31,020 nt of DNA from a virus. The notes below the pieces were generated by a model, which was not told the DNA's origin, did no database searches, and saw only the letters and a program-made list of their open reading frames with translations. Within the stretch, counting starts at the first letter, position 1, and each line of letters starts with the position of its first letter. A program made the translations under genes and the position numbers. Positions 6,440-15,149 of this stretch are shown here, piece after piece. Location: positions 1 through 31,020 of the IMG/VR virus record IMGVR_UViG_3300047557_000172. One strand, 5' to 3'.

Positions 6440-6475
6440 TTTGGTCCGGAAGTGCCCTCGATCGGTTAGACCAAA
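6440..6475 (-). other. Stem-loop overlapping the stop of the last virion gene
   Basis: TTTGGTC and GACCAAA (6440-6446 and 6469-6475) form a 7-bp stem with a 22-base loop that includes the last codons and TAA of the 1399-residue gene. The minus-strand copy is followed by AATCC, not a T-run, so a terminator role is doubtful. The GACCAAA word recurs nearby at about 6379. Confidence 0.35.
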
Positions 6476-9400
6476 CCGCCGCGTTTCTTGGCCTTTTTCA
6501 GCTCTTCTGGCTCGGTAACCCGGAACCATTGACCTTTGCCCACGGCTCCGGTATTAGGCCTCTCGTACCCCGCGAAGCCACCGGCCTTGGCCAGACCTTC
6601 CATGATCACGTCCCGGCCTTGCGCTGCGTCCCAGATCTCGTCGCCCTTCATAGCTTGCCCTTGGGGTAGCTTGTTGAAGTACCGACGCATCAGAGCCACG
6701 TCTTCAGGGCTATACTGCTCTTCAAACCGCAAGAGACGGCCTTCTGGAATGTCAAATCGATTGACCATCGGAGGACCTTCTTTGCCCAGCATCTTGTCAG
6801 CCCCACGTTTTACCGCGTAGCCAGACTCTGTCGTCACGTCGATAGATCTACCGGCTTCAGGAACGATGTTGCTAGGACTTCCGTGGAGGACCCGTAGGAG
6901 CCTCTCTGCTGCTTCCCTAGTCTTCCCTACTTTGCCACCACTTTCGAAGCCCACGGGACCCCCAGATGAGAAAGGAAGGGTATATCCTACCTGATAACGG
7001 GTATCCTGACGGCGATCCTTAGGCAGCATGACCTGGGCGTCGATGTAGCCAGGACCTGCCTTGCCAGAATAGCCTACGTTGTAGCCCGTCACTCCAGTCT
7101 TTTCAGGGGTCTTCATACCGCGAACCCCAGCCATCACGCGGCCTTCACCAACCGGGTAGGAGGCTTGAACGTCACCCATGTAGACGCCCCTGGTTTGGTC
7201 AGGCTTCATGACGTTTGCCATGATGTTGCCACGACCGTACTTCTCAGCGAGCCTTGCAAAGTCAGCTTGGGCATTCATGTATTCGTTGCTGCCGGGGTCG
7301 CGCATATTGACCATTTGGCGGCCAACGGTCACAGGGCCTTTGCTGACACCAAAGACACCTGACTCGATGTCCTTGCCCTGAACGTACTGCTTCGCAGCGT
7401 CACGCACAATCCGAACCATTGGCTCTTCTTCAATTAGGCCGCGGTATTCGTCTTCTTTTTGTGCTCTGCCGCCAGACTGGTAGGGAACAGGCATTTCCTC
7501 AGGTTCTGGTGCGGCCTCAGGTTCACTAGAAGGCTCTGCTTGAGGAATTACTTGAGGTGCACCCACAGCTACGGGAGCCGCCACGCTAAACAATGGCTGC
7601 CCTTGGCTCGTGATCTTCTCTCTCATCTGAGGAGTCACTGGAACCGCAAATGCTTTTAATGATCCGCCTTTGTCTTTGGCAGCAAGTTCTTTCGCCTTTT
7701 CCTCGTAAAATTCTTGCTCAACTTCGGCCCAAAGATCGTCTCCGGCGCTGGTGTTCCTATTCATAATGTCGTCAATGACCTGCTCGTCGTCAAGGTCATA
7801 ACCTCTTTGAATGGCCCTTTCACCAACGCGCTGATGTACAACATCAAAATATTCGTCTTCATCCATGTACCTAGCAGGATCTTCATAGATCTCGTCTAGG
7901 TATTGCTTATAAGTTTTTCCTTGGCCTCCAAGACTAATTTCAATCTCGACAGGTTCTGCACCAAACTCCTTCTTGGCGTACTTACGGACAAAGTTAGGAA
8001 TGATCTCGTCGTAGATCTTTTTCTTGCCTGCACCTTCGGCAGTAGTCAGTTCAAGATCGTCGCCTACCAGAATGGCCTGCTTTTGGATCTTTTCACCTTG
8101 AGGACGGTATTGCTTATCCCATGCACGGCTCTCAGAAAGTAGGGTATCCCATTCAGCCTGTTCTTCTGGAGTCAGTTTTTGCTTCAGGGTTACAGGGAAG
8201 TCGTCGCCATATTGTTCAGACCATTGAGCTACTTTGCCTCTGAGCTTTTCAGATGCTTCATTCACCGGAGTCGGCTTTCTCAGCTGCTCCATGATGTTCT
8301 CGGCTTTTTCCTTGCCGATGTAGTCAGGAAGGTCTTCTGCGTCTACTTTTCTATCGACGACCGTTTTTCCTTCCTTTGTACCAACTAGTCTGATTTGGCC
8401 ATTAGGCTCTTTAGTTGCAGTCAACGCGTCAAATACTTCTCCCATGCCGTAACGCTTGACGTGCTCTGATCCTGGGCTAAAGGCCACGGTATCGTAACCC
8501 TCTTTTGCTGCGATGTCTAAGATCTGCTTAACGGCCAGCTCATTAGATGTATTCTTCCAAGGAACATCTGGAATGCCTTTGAATGAATTGCTTCTGAGCC
8601 ATGTTTCATATTCATCAGACAATTGCTGCTGAGCAGCTTGACCGGCAGGTGAGCCATCTACGTCCATCTCCCAACGCTCAATAAAGTCACGCAGCCATGA
8701 TTTTTGTGACTCATCCAAACGACCTCCGTATTCCCAAAGAACGTCATCAGCAGACAATCCTTCAAGTTCAGAAAGTGACTTAGAGTAACCCTCATCTTTA
8801 GGAACTTCTTTGGCAATCTGCGCTCTGCGTTCGCGGGCTAATTTATTGAATATGCCTTCACGCATGGCAGCATTTTCACGGGTCATTTCAGACCTTCCAA
8901 TGCTTTCCATGATTTCACGACTTTGCTTTTCAAGAGCCTCTTTTTCATTTTCTAGCTTATCGTCAATGATCTGATCTCTCTTTTTACGTGCCGCTTGGTG
9001 CCAGTCAGACTGGATCTCTTCAACATACAAGACTTTCTCACCGTTAGGGCCTGTTCTATCAGTAACCCGAGCGTGAACAACAACGTTTGACTCATCAAAA
9101 TGACCACCTCGATAAGTTGGAGTCAATGTATTGAGTCTGTTGACCATGTTTCTATCAAGTTCAGGCGCCATGGCACTGGCTAAAAAGTCTTCTACCTCTT
9201 CAAGATTTCTATTTGAGATGTCTCTGTTTTCAACAACGGTTGAAAAATATCCGTTAGGAGATCGCTCAATATAAAAACCAGTTGGGTAATAAAGAACCGT
9301 GGAATCAGGAGCAAAATCTGTAGGATCCATGCCGATTCTTTCTGCGGCTGCGGCAGGAGTTAATTCTTCAGGATCTCCACCAAGCAAAGATCTAGATGAA

Positions 9401-10665
9401 GACGGCCTGTCAACCTGCAACAAGATCTCTCGGTAGTTTTGACCACCGGGGGTTGTGTACTTTTCAAATTTAGGTTCCCTGGCGGACATTCCAGCAGAAC
9501 TAGCATCTCTAAATTGCTTGTCTACCATTTCAGCCACGCCCTGCATTACCTCAACACGACGTGCTTTATTTGCTGGAAGACCAAAATCATCAGCCGTCAT
9601 CGACTTCAAAGTGTTAATGTCAACTATGTCACCAGTTTCTTCAATCAAGAAGCCCAGCATTCTGGTGTCATCTGGATTGACTAAAGGCTGAACACCAAAT
9701 TCTTCAAGATAGCCCTTGTTCAGATTGCTTAATTGTGGCTGCCAATCAGGGCTTACTGGAGTCGGTTTTCTATCTCTTATGACGGTTTTAATGCCAGGAG
9801 CTGGGGTCTCAGAAGCAAGCTTCTTGACTTCTTCCTGGGTAATCGACTTCTTGTCTTTTAGCTTCTCAGCAATCTTACGAAGCTCAAGTTCTTCTTTCTT
9901 GACGCCAGGAGCCTTCTCAATTTCCTTGAGGATCTGCTCACCAGTGCCTTTCTTCTGCTTCAAGGTATCAATAGCCTTGTCAATAGCAGAGAAGAAGGAC
10001 TTGACGTTGCCGACCTTGCCGCCGCCTTCGTACTTCTGAATCAGGCCACCAAGAGCTTTCTTAGTAGGCTCTTCTTCCAGCATCTCGCCAACGGTACCGA
10101 TAGTTCCACCAAAGCCAGTACCCACACCATAGTTGATCTTCTTAGGATCAACGATCGGGCTTAGATACTCGATAGGAGAGGTGGCTACCTTGCCTGCAAT
10201 ACCTGCACTTTTAACAGGAGTCAGAACCCGGTTTAGCCAAGCTCCTGGGATCGGCAGCTGAGCCAGCATCTCACCACCGGCGTTAGCAAAATGTTCAAGG
10301 GCACCCTTAGGAGCCTCGATACCCATGTCTTTACGAACGGCTTCCCTGATCTTGCCGGCCTTCTTATCGGCCTCTACTGCAAAGTCAGGAGCGTATTTGT
10401 CATCAACGACGCCAGCCAAAGCAGGAATAGCGACAGTGTTGTAGTATATGCCAGGTGTTCCCTTGCCGACTCCAACATTGCCTTTTTCGTCGATACCAGA
10501 CCATTGGCTTCTGAAACCAGAGATTGCTTGCTTAGCAGCACGAACAGGAGCCGAATCCTTCTTGGACTCAAGCTCCTTGGTCAATGACTTTGCACTCTTG
10601 ATTGTTTCAGACGACTTTGATTCTTTCTTGTCGTATTTGTCTTTGAGTTTGTCTAGATCGCTCAT
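6466..10665 (-). CDS. Giant polyvalent virion-associated protein (EIQSDWHQ motif, ADP-ribosyltransferase-like C-terminus)
   Basis: A 1399-aa protein. Residues 1-300 are charged and helix-rich with a Gly/Ala-rich membrane-active-looking stretch at about 130-195. Residues 525-560 hold VVVHARVTDRT and VEEIQSDWHQ, and 709-740 hold VKQILDIAAKEGYDTVAFSPGS and KRYG; these plus FVRKYAKKEFGAE (892-904) and GQPLFS (1022-1027) are a recurring domain of phage polyvalent proteins, believed to be injected with DNA. A Pro/Glu linker (1030-1062) leads to a beta-strand-rich part (about 1103-1232). The C-terminus starts VLHGSPSNI (1259) and ends with GGFAGYER (1362) and a WFRVTEPEELK strand, resembling ADP-ribosyltransferase-like domains, though catalytic residues are not clear. 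The start overlaps the upstream stop as ATGA, with GGGAG upstream. Domain calls are from motifs alone. Confidence 0.8.
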   Translation of the reverse strand: MSDLDKLKDKYDKKESKSSETIKSAKSLTKELESKKDSAPVRAAKQAISGFRSQWSGIDEKGNVGVGKGTPGIYYNTVAIPALAGVVDDKYAPDFAVEADKKAGKIREAVRKDMGIEAPKGALEHFANAGGEMLAQLPIPGAWLNRVLTPVKSAGIAGKVATSPIEYLSPIVDPKKINYGVGTGFGGTIGTVGEMLEEEPTKKALGGLIQKYEGGGKVGNVKSFFSAIDKAIDTLKQKKGTGEQILKEIEKAPGVKKEELELRKIAEKLKDKKSITQEEVKKLASETPAPGIKTVIRDRKPTPVSPDWQPQLSNLNKGYLEEFGVQPLVNPDDTRMLGFLIEETGDIVDINTLKSMTADDFGLPANKARRVEVMQGVAEMVDKQFRDASSAGMSAREPKFEKYTTPGGQNYREILLQVDRPSSSRSLLGGDPEELTPAAAAERIGMDPTDFAPDSTVLYYPTGFYIERSPNGYFSTVVENRDISNRNLEEVEDFLASAMAPELDRNMVNRLNTLTPTYRGGHFDESNVVVHARVTDRTGPNGEKVLYVEEIQSDWHQAARKKRDQIIDDKLENEKEALEKQSREIMESIGRSEMTRENAAMREGIFNKLARERRAQIAKEVPKDEGYSKSLSELEGLSADDVLWEYGGRLDESQKSWLRDFIERWEMDVDGSPAGQAAQQQLSDEYETWLRSNSFKGIPDVPWKNTSNELAVKQILDIAAKEGYDTVAFSPGSEHVKRYGMGEVFDALTATKEPNGQIRLVGTKEGKTVVDRKVDAEDLPDYIGKEKAENIMEQLRKPTPVNEASEKLRGKVAQWSEQYGDDFPVTLKQKLTPEEQAEWDTLLSESRAWDKQYRPQGEKIQKQAILVGDDLELTTAEGAGKKKIYDEIIPNFVRKYAKKEFGAEPVEIEISLGGQGKTYKQYLDEIYEDPARYMDEDEYFDVVHQRVGERAIQRGYDLDDEQVIDDIMNRNTSAGDDLWAEVEQEFYEEKAKELAAKDKGGSLKAFAVPVTPQMREKITSQGQPLFSVAAPVAVGAPQVIPQAEPSSEPEAAPEPEEMPVPYQSGGRAQKEDEYRGLIEEEPMVRIVRDAAKQYVQGKDIESGVFGVSKGPVTVGRQMVNMRDPGSNEYMNAQADFARLAEKYGRGNIMANVMKPDQTRGVYMGDVQASYPVGEGRVMAGVRGMKTPEKTGVTGYNVGYSGKAGPGYIDAQVMLPKDRRQDTRYQVGYTLPFSSGGPVGFESGGKVGKTREAAERLLRVLHGSPSNIVPEAGRSIDVTTESGYAVKRGADKMLGKEGPPMVNRFDIPEGRLLRFEEQYSPEDVALMRRYFNKLPQGQAMKGDEIWDAAQGRDVIMEGLAKAGGFAGYERPNTGAVGKGQWFRVTEPEELKKAKKRGGLV

Positions 10666-13600
10666 TCCTTAGACTCCCTGTTGAGGCGTTCGATAATGGC
10701 GTCGACGTCCTCCTCAGGGGCTTCTTCCTCGGTTTCCTTAGGAAGCTTCTCGGATTCGGGCAGAACTCGGCCGGTCGTTCCTGCAATTCCTTGCAGACGT
10801 TTAGCAGTGCGTTCCTTATCTTGTACAAACTTCTGGCTGCTTCTTTCGAGGCGGCTCAGAGTATCATCAATCTCTTGTGGCGTTGCTGACTTCAGCATCT
10901 TAGCGATTTCGCCTGCGCTCTGTTCATCAAGTGTCGTTCTTGCTTGCAAGTATTTCAAGACGCGGCCAACCACAGAACCTGGGGTTCCCATGGCTACGTC
11001 AACGGCTTCACCTGCAATGTCGATCACGCCGCTGCCAGACTTAAGGTCCTTGACTGCTTCTGCCTTAGGCTGGGTACGGCTGCCACGAACCACTTCTTGA
11101 GCATTCCTAAACAGCTCGGCTTCACGCTTGAGAGCCGCTTCGAAGATCTCATATTCTTGAGGATTCTCAAAGAGGGCTTCAAGACGTTTACGAGTTGCCG
11201 GGGCTCCAATAACACGCTGGGCAGCGTTGATCTGCTGAGGAGCATCCTGAATCTTAGACAAGATCGACTGAGCAGCTCCTGTACGAAGAGCGTCACGTTC
11301 GGCTTCAGACATGCCAGAGACAATCTTCTTAGCCTGGTCAGGCAACGTCTTAGGTGACAGATACTCTTCACGGCCAAGACGGAGGGCGTCCAAGACTTCC
11401 ATGTCGCCAGCATACTTAGCACGGGCTGTTGCATACTCGGGCACGTTCTCGTCAATGACACTGACAAATGCTCGTTTGAGATCTTTGAGGGCATTGGCTT
11501 CTGCCTTAGACATGCCTTCGCCTTTGTAGCCCTTGTCAATGATTGCATCGATACCGCGCTTGATGTAGTCCAAGGTCCGCACATCGGGGATCTTGCCAAC
11601 CTTGATCATCTCACCTGCTTCGTCTAGGTCGTAGATGTCTTTCAAGATGAAGCGGCTTGGATCTTCGCCACGGAGTTCGGCTGCACGTGCTTCCTTACCA
11701 GCAATGTTCTGAGCTTCTTTGAAGGCTCTCTTGAAGGTATCGTCTTCGAGTACCTTGAGCAGGCGGGTATCGTCCACAGAACCGTGGGCATAGGCTGCAT
11801 CATAGAGGTTGCTTGCATTGGCTCTTAGTTTGCCGACCAAGCTGTCCTCGCTGGCTACGTAGTTCTTGCCCTTGGCCAGGTCTTGAACAACACGCTGACC
11901 AATAACGTCACGGCCTTCTTCAATTCGTTCTTCCAAGGCTCCACCAAGAATCTTGCGGCCTTTACCAGGTACTGTAACCACGGCTTCACCAAGAGTTTTA
12001 GTCGATGGAGTAACGTCCATGAGCATCGGATTGACCCCCATGGCGCGGTCTTTTTCAAGTTTGATACGAGCAGACACCGGATCGATCTCGTCACGGGCCA
12101 TGGCTTCAAGCACCTTATTGGTGGCTCGTTCTTCAACGGCACCAGGTGACGGGGCAATCTTGTTCTTGACTGCTTTGGCGCCTGCACCAACACCCTGAGC
12201 TGTTTTAGCGATCACAGGGCCGGCGACTGCAGAAGTCAAACCACCCTGAAGGGCTCCTGATCCGCGCTCACCTTCGGTTGCGGTTCCTGCACCAGCGACT
12301 GCTCCCTGAACGCCAGCGGTTCCTGCCATACGAGCCGTTGGTCCTTTCAGAACCTTAGGCAAGACAGATGACAGACGTTGAGCAGCTTGAGCTGTTCTTG
12401 TGGCTCCTACAGCGGTTGCTGCTTGACCGCCAGGGACAAATGCGGCTGCTACGCTAGGAACGGCACCTGATACGATTTCAGTGCCTAGAGCGATCATCGG
12501 GTTCTTTTCTACGAAGCGCTCATAAGCTTCACGCTCTTCACGCAGCACATCTTCATAAGGACGGCCTTCCATCTTAGCTCTGACACGAGCAATTGCTTCG
12601 TCACCGAAACCAAAACCAAGGCCTTGGCCGACAGCACGCCCGATATTCGCTAGGCTAACTTCGCCGCCGTTGGCCATCTTGATGAGACCGCCTTCAGCAT
12701 TTTCATCGGCCTCGTCACCAGACACAGACTTGCGTGAATAGGCTCCACTAGAGATCTCACCAAGACGTTTTTGATTATCTGCGATCCTGCGAGCAGCTGC
12801 CTTCTGGGCACGTTCCCAAATAGCTTTACGAGTCGCTGCTGGTTTATTGATAGAACCTTGAACGTCGATCAAGATCTTACGTTCGCCTTCAGTTGGTGCT
12901 GCACCGAATATCGCTTTTAATTGGGTCAGTGCGGTACCAAGCACAATGTTCTCAAGATCAGCGGTTGCCGTTTGTGCTTCAGACTGGCGGACACCAGGAA
13001 TGACTGATCCTACAGACTCACGAATACCTGCTGTCTTGCCTTCGTAAGCTACATCGTTGAGCTTCAGCGCTTGACCAAATGCGGTCACAACTTCTCTACC
13101 TGCACTAATCTTGTCTTGCAACTCGTCTTTGAGTTTGATCTCAGCAGGAGACAGCTTAACAGACGTGCCTTCCTTGACAATGGTCTGAACGCGGTTATTG
13201 AATTCAGGGGTGCCAGGTTTGTAGCCTTCGTCTGCTGCAATCTTACCTGCAGGAGATTGCGGCTTGCCACTCACGCCCTCTGCACCACCGGTTTCTGGCT
13301 TAATGTAAGTCAGGCGCTTGATACGAGCTTCTGCGATGCGCTTGGCATCAGGAGTTGCCTTAGGGTCGTTGATGACTTCAGTCAGTTTCTCGACTTCAGT
13401 CAAGCGATCTTTAGGCACAGATTTAGCAAGAGTCGACAGAGCAGACACCTTGGTCTTGAGACCTTCGCCCTTCTGGTCGATGGCCGCCAAGTCATACTTC
13501 ATCTGCAGATCTTCAAGTTCTGCTTTGGCCTTGCGCTTCTGACCAAGTACGTCAGCGGCAACATCAGTCACGCCACTCAGGCCTTCAAAGAAGCTACCTG

Positions 13601-13856
13601 TACGGGTAGGTTTGCCAAAGGCAGCGGCCAAACGGAAAGCGGTCTCTGCATCAGAAGGACCTGCTTGACGAGTCAAAAGACGCTCACGCGCCTTGTCTAA
13701 GATCTGTTGTTTTTCAGTGGCTTGCTTATCAGTTTGCTCTAAGTATTTGCCGAGCAATTCTTGCAGCTGGGAAGTATAGGGGTTCACGCCCCGAGACGAG
13801 GTGAATCCCGTTTGTACAACCTGCTGGTCTTGCGAATCTTCGTCATCGAATGGCAT
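10662..13856 (-). CDS. Large internal virion (core/ejection) protein
   Basis: A 1064-aa protein, no named family recognised. The N-terminus (about 1-200) is predicted helical and charged, like core-forming phage internal proteins. GGLIKMANGGEV at 389-400 matches a motif in two neighbouring virion proteins. Residues about 400-580 are Gly/Ala-rich with hydrophobic runs (GTEIVSGAVPSVAAAFVPGG) suited to a membrane-spanning channel. The rest (580-1064) is long alpha-helix with many Lys/Glu/Arg, ending in an acidic tail. In T7-like phages, proteins of this size and makeup next to a gp13-like gene form the ejected internal core, which is my inference here. Start ATG at 13856 has AGGA 7 bases upstream. 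Confidence 0.75.
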   Translation of the reverse strand: MPFDDEDSQDQQVVQTGFTSSRGVNPYTSQLQELLGKYLEQTDKQATEKQQILDKARERLLTRQAGPSDAETAFRLAAAFGKPTRTGSFFEGLSGVTDVAADVLGQKRKAKAELEDLQMKYDLAAIDQKGEGLKTKVSALSTLAKSVPKDRLTEVEKLTEVINDPKATPDAKRIAEARIKRLTYIKPETGGAEGVSGKPQSPAGKIAADEGYKPGTPEFNNRVQTIVKEGTSVKLSPAEIKLKDELQDKISAGREVVTAFGQALKLNDVAYEGKTAGIRESVGSVIPGVRQSEAQTATADLENIVLGTALTQLKAIFGAAPTEGERKILIDVQGSINKPAATRKAIWERAQKAAARRIADNQKRLGEISSGAYSRKSVSGDEADENAEGGLIKMANGGEVSLANIGRAVGQGLGFGFGDEAIARVRAKMEGRPYEDVLREEREAYERFVEKNPMIALGTEIVSGAVPSVAAAFVPGGQAATAVGATRTAQAAQRLSSVLPKVLKGPTARMAGTAGVQGAVAGAGTATEGERGSGALQGGLTSAVAGPVIAKTAQGVGAGAKAVKNKIAPSPGAVEERATNKVLEAMARDEIDPVSARIKLEKDRAMGVNPMLMDVTPSTKTLGEAVVTVPGKGRKILGGALEERIEEGRDVIGQRVVQDLAKGKNYVASEDSLVGKLRANASNLYDAAYAHGSVDDTRLLKVLEDDTFKRAFKEAQNIAGKEARAAELRGEDPSRFILKDIYDLDEAGEMIKVGKIPDVRTLDYIKRGIDAIIDKGYKGEGMSKAEANALKDLKRAFVSVIDENVPEYATARAKYAGDMEVLDALRLGREEYLSPKTLPDQAKKIVSGMSEAERDALRTGAAQSILSKIQDAPQQINAAQRVIGAPATRKRLEALFENPQEYEIFEAALKREAELFRNAQEVVRGSRTQPKAEAVKDLKSGSGVIDIAGEAVDVAMGTPGSVVGRVLKYLQARTTLDEQSAGEIAKMLKSATPQEIDDTLSRLERSSQKFVQDKERTAKRLQGIAGTTGRVLPESEKLPKETEEEAPEEDVDAIIERLNRESKE

Positions 13857-13870
13857 GTTCTATCCTTTTA

Positions 13871-15148
13871 TTACTTACCAAACAGCTTATTGAAGCCGTA
13901 AATTGTCGCAGCACCTTGTGCCAATTGCGACAGTGGTGAAGGCTGGTAAACGCTAGCAGGTCCTGTCGACGTAGTAGAAGTCGAGGTCGGAATCTCAAGG
14001 CCACGGATGGCGGCGTTAAGGAACGCAATATTGTTGCGGTCGTATTCGCGTTGACCCAAGAAGTCGGCGTAAGCCTGATCCAAGGATCTCTGAGCTTGTT
14101 GTTGCTGCATTGCGCCAGCTGCTTCCAAGGCCCCAATATTTTGGAGACCAAGTTGCTGCTGTGATTGACCAAGAGCACCCAGCTGTTGAGCTGCTTGCAA
14201 TTGGCGTGTAAGATCTTGACCTGCCAAAGCGCCTGTTTGCTGACCGACTTGCAGGGCTTGTGTTCCTGCTGCACCGGCCAATTGTCCTGTTGATTGACCA
14301 AGGGCACCCAATTGAGTACCTGCTTGAGCGTATCTTGCAAGGTCTGCGCTTTCCAAACCAGCTTGTGCTTGTCCAAGAGCCGCTGTTTGACCGGCAGCCT
14401 GAAGTTGACGCGTACGATCTGCAGCCAGTTGCTGAGCAGCCTGACCATAACCGGCTTGCAAAGCCTGAGCTTGTTGAGCCAATGCAGATTCTTGAGTGTC
14501 ACGCAAGGCACGGCCAATAGCTTCACCTTGACGGCTACCACCAAACTGGCCCGATTGAATGGCTTTGTCCTGAATCGTAGGCAGTAGATTCTCACGGAGG
14601 TTACGTTCTGCCAAAGATCCAATACGATTGACCACTTGCTCCTGATAAGGATTCATGTAGTCTTGAATGCCAGCCAAACCAGTTTGACCGGCTTGTCCAG
14701 TCATCTGAGCTGCTTGTTGCAAATACGGTTGGGCCAAGGCACTAGTGTCGCCAACTTGTTGACGAATATTCTGAGCCGCTTCACCAAGCAATGGGCTTGC
14801 AGACGTAAATGGGTTGTAGCCCAGAGCCTGCTGGAAATAAGGATCAGCAGACTGAAGAGCACTGCCTTGACCGCCTTGCTGAGCAAACTGTAGAGCTGAA
14901 TTGATTGTCGGGGCGTACTGTTGTTCTAGCCCAAGTGCCGATCGGTATGCTGCATTCTGCGCCGGGTCTAGGGCCGCGATCCTAGGATTGGTGTAAGCTT
15001 GATAGGGCTCAGCAGCAATCGCGTTAGCGCGGCTAATCAGACCTTGAGTATAGTCAGAATACCAAGTCGGCAAGTCCTGAGTCGTCTCACCATAAGTGGT
15101 GACAGACGAAGGAGGACTGCCTTGGAATAGAAAGTCTAGGATTCCCAT
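13871..15148 (-). CDS. Gln/Ala-rich virion protein
   Basis: A 425-aa protein, strikingly rich in Gln, Ala, Gly and Leu from about residue 75 to 365, with repeated short units such as LGALGQS, QQLGALGQSQQQ and AGTQALQ that suggest a long helical rod or coiled coil. The N-terminus MGILDFLFQG and the segment PYQAYTNPRIAALDPAQNAAYRSALG (about 48-73) resemble uncharacterised virion proteins of aquatic phages. It lies between two internal virion proteins and has GAGG 8 bases before its ATG, so a core, needle or tail-interior role is plausible. Exact function unknown. Confidence 0.72.
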   Translation of the reverse strand: MGILDFLFQGSPPSSVTTYGETTQDLPTWYSDYTQGLISRANAIAAEPYQAYTNPRIAALDPAQNAAYRSALGLEQQYAPTINSALQFAQQGGQGSALQSADPYFQQALGYNPFTSASPLLGEAAQNIRQQVGDTSALAQPYLQQAAQMTGQAGQTGLAGIQDYMNPYQEQVVNRIGSLAERNLRENLLPTIQDKAIQSGQFGGSRQGEAIGRALRDTQESALAQQAQALQAGYGQAAQQLAADRTRQLQAAGQTAALGQAQAGLESADLARYAQAGTQLGALGQSTGQLAGAAGTQALQVGQQTGALAGQDLTRQLQAAQQLGALGQSQQQLGLQNIGALEAAGAMQQQQAQRSLDQAYADFLGQREYDRNNIAFLNAAIRGLEIPTSTSTTSTGPASVYQPSPLSQLAQGAATIYGFNKLFGK

Positions 15149-15149
15149 A

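Larger units (their letters stand above)
6278..6447. repeat. 52-base imperfect inverted repeat
   Basis: Arms are 6278-6329 and 6396-6447, with a 66-base spacer. The core of each arm (6288-6315 and 6409-6436) is 28 bases and differs only in two blocks of three bases; outside the core the arms still share a GG..C-A-tract-ATCC word and TCAGTC with one-base offsets. Conservation of the invariant blocks with variable triplets between them suggests selection on protein contacts rather than recent duplication. Confidence 0.75.
6149..6465. promoter_or_regulatory. Late/early junction: intergenic control region
   Basis: This 317-base stretch lies between the stop of the last virion gene and the start of the DUF932 gene, and is the only large gap in the window. 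It holds a long inverted repeat with two promoter-like blocks, a hairpin with flanking A/T tracts and, closer to DUF932, a small dyad (ACAAC and GTTGT around GAAAT, 6177-6191) that could be an operator. A TAGAAT box follows the T-tract in minus orientation, but no convincing -35 partner was found. Two minus-strand AGGCTA words precede AT-rich runs near 6241-6275. No coding sequence is evident. Confidence 0.7.

Noticed and set aside
6278-6447. Inverted repeat as insertion-sequence ends
   Set aside because: The 66-base spacer has no transposase and there is no flanking target duplication; the spacing of variable triplets fits protein-binding sites better.
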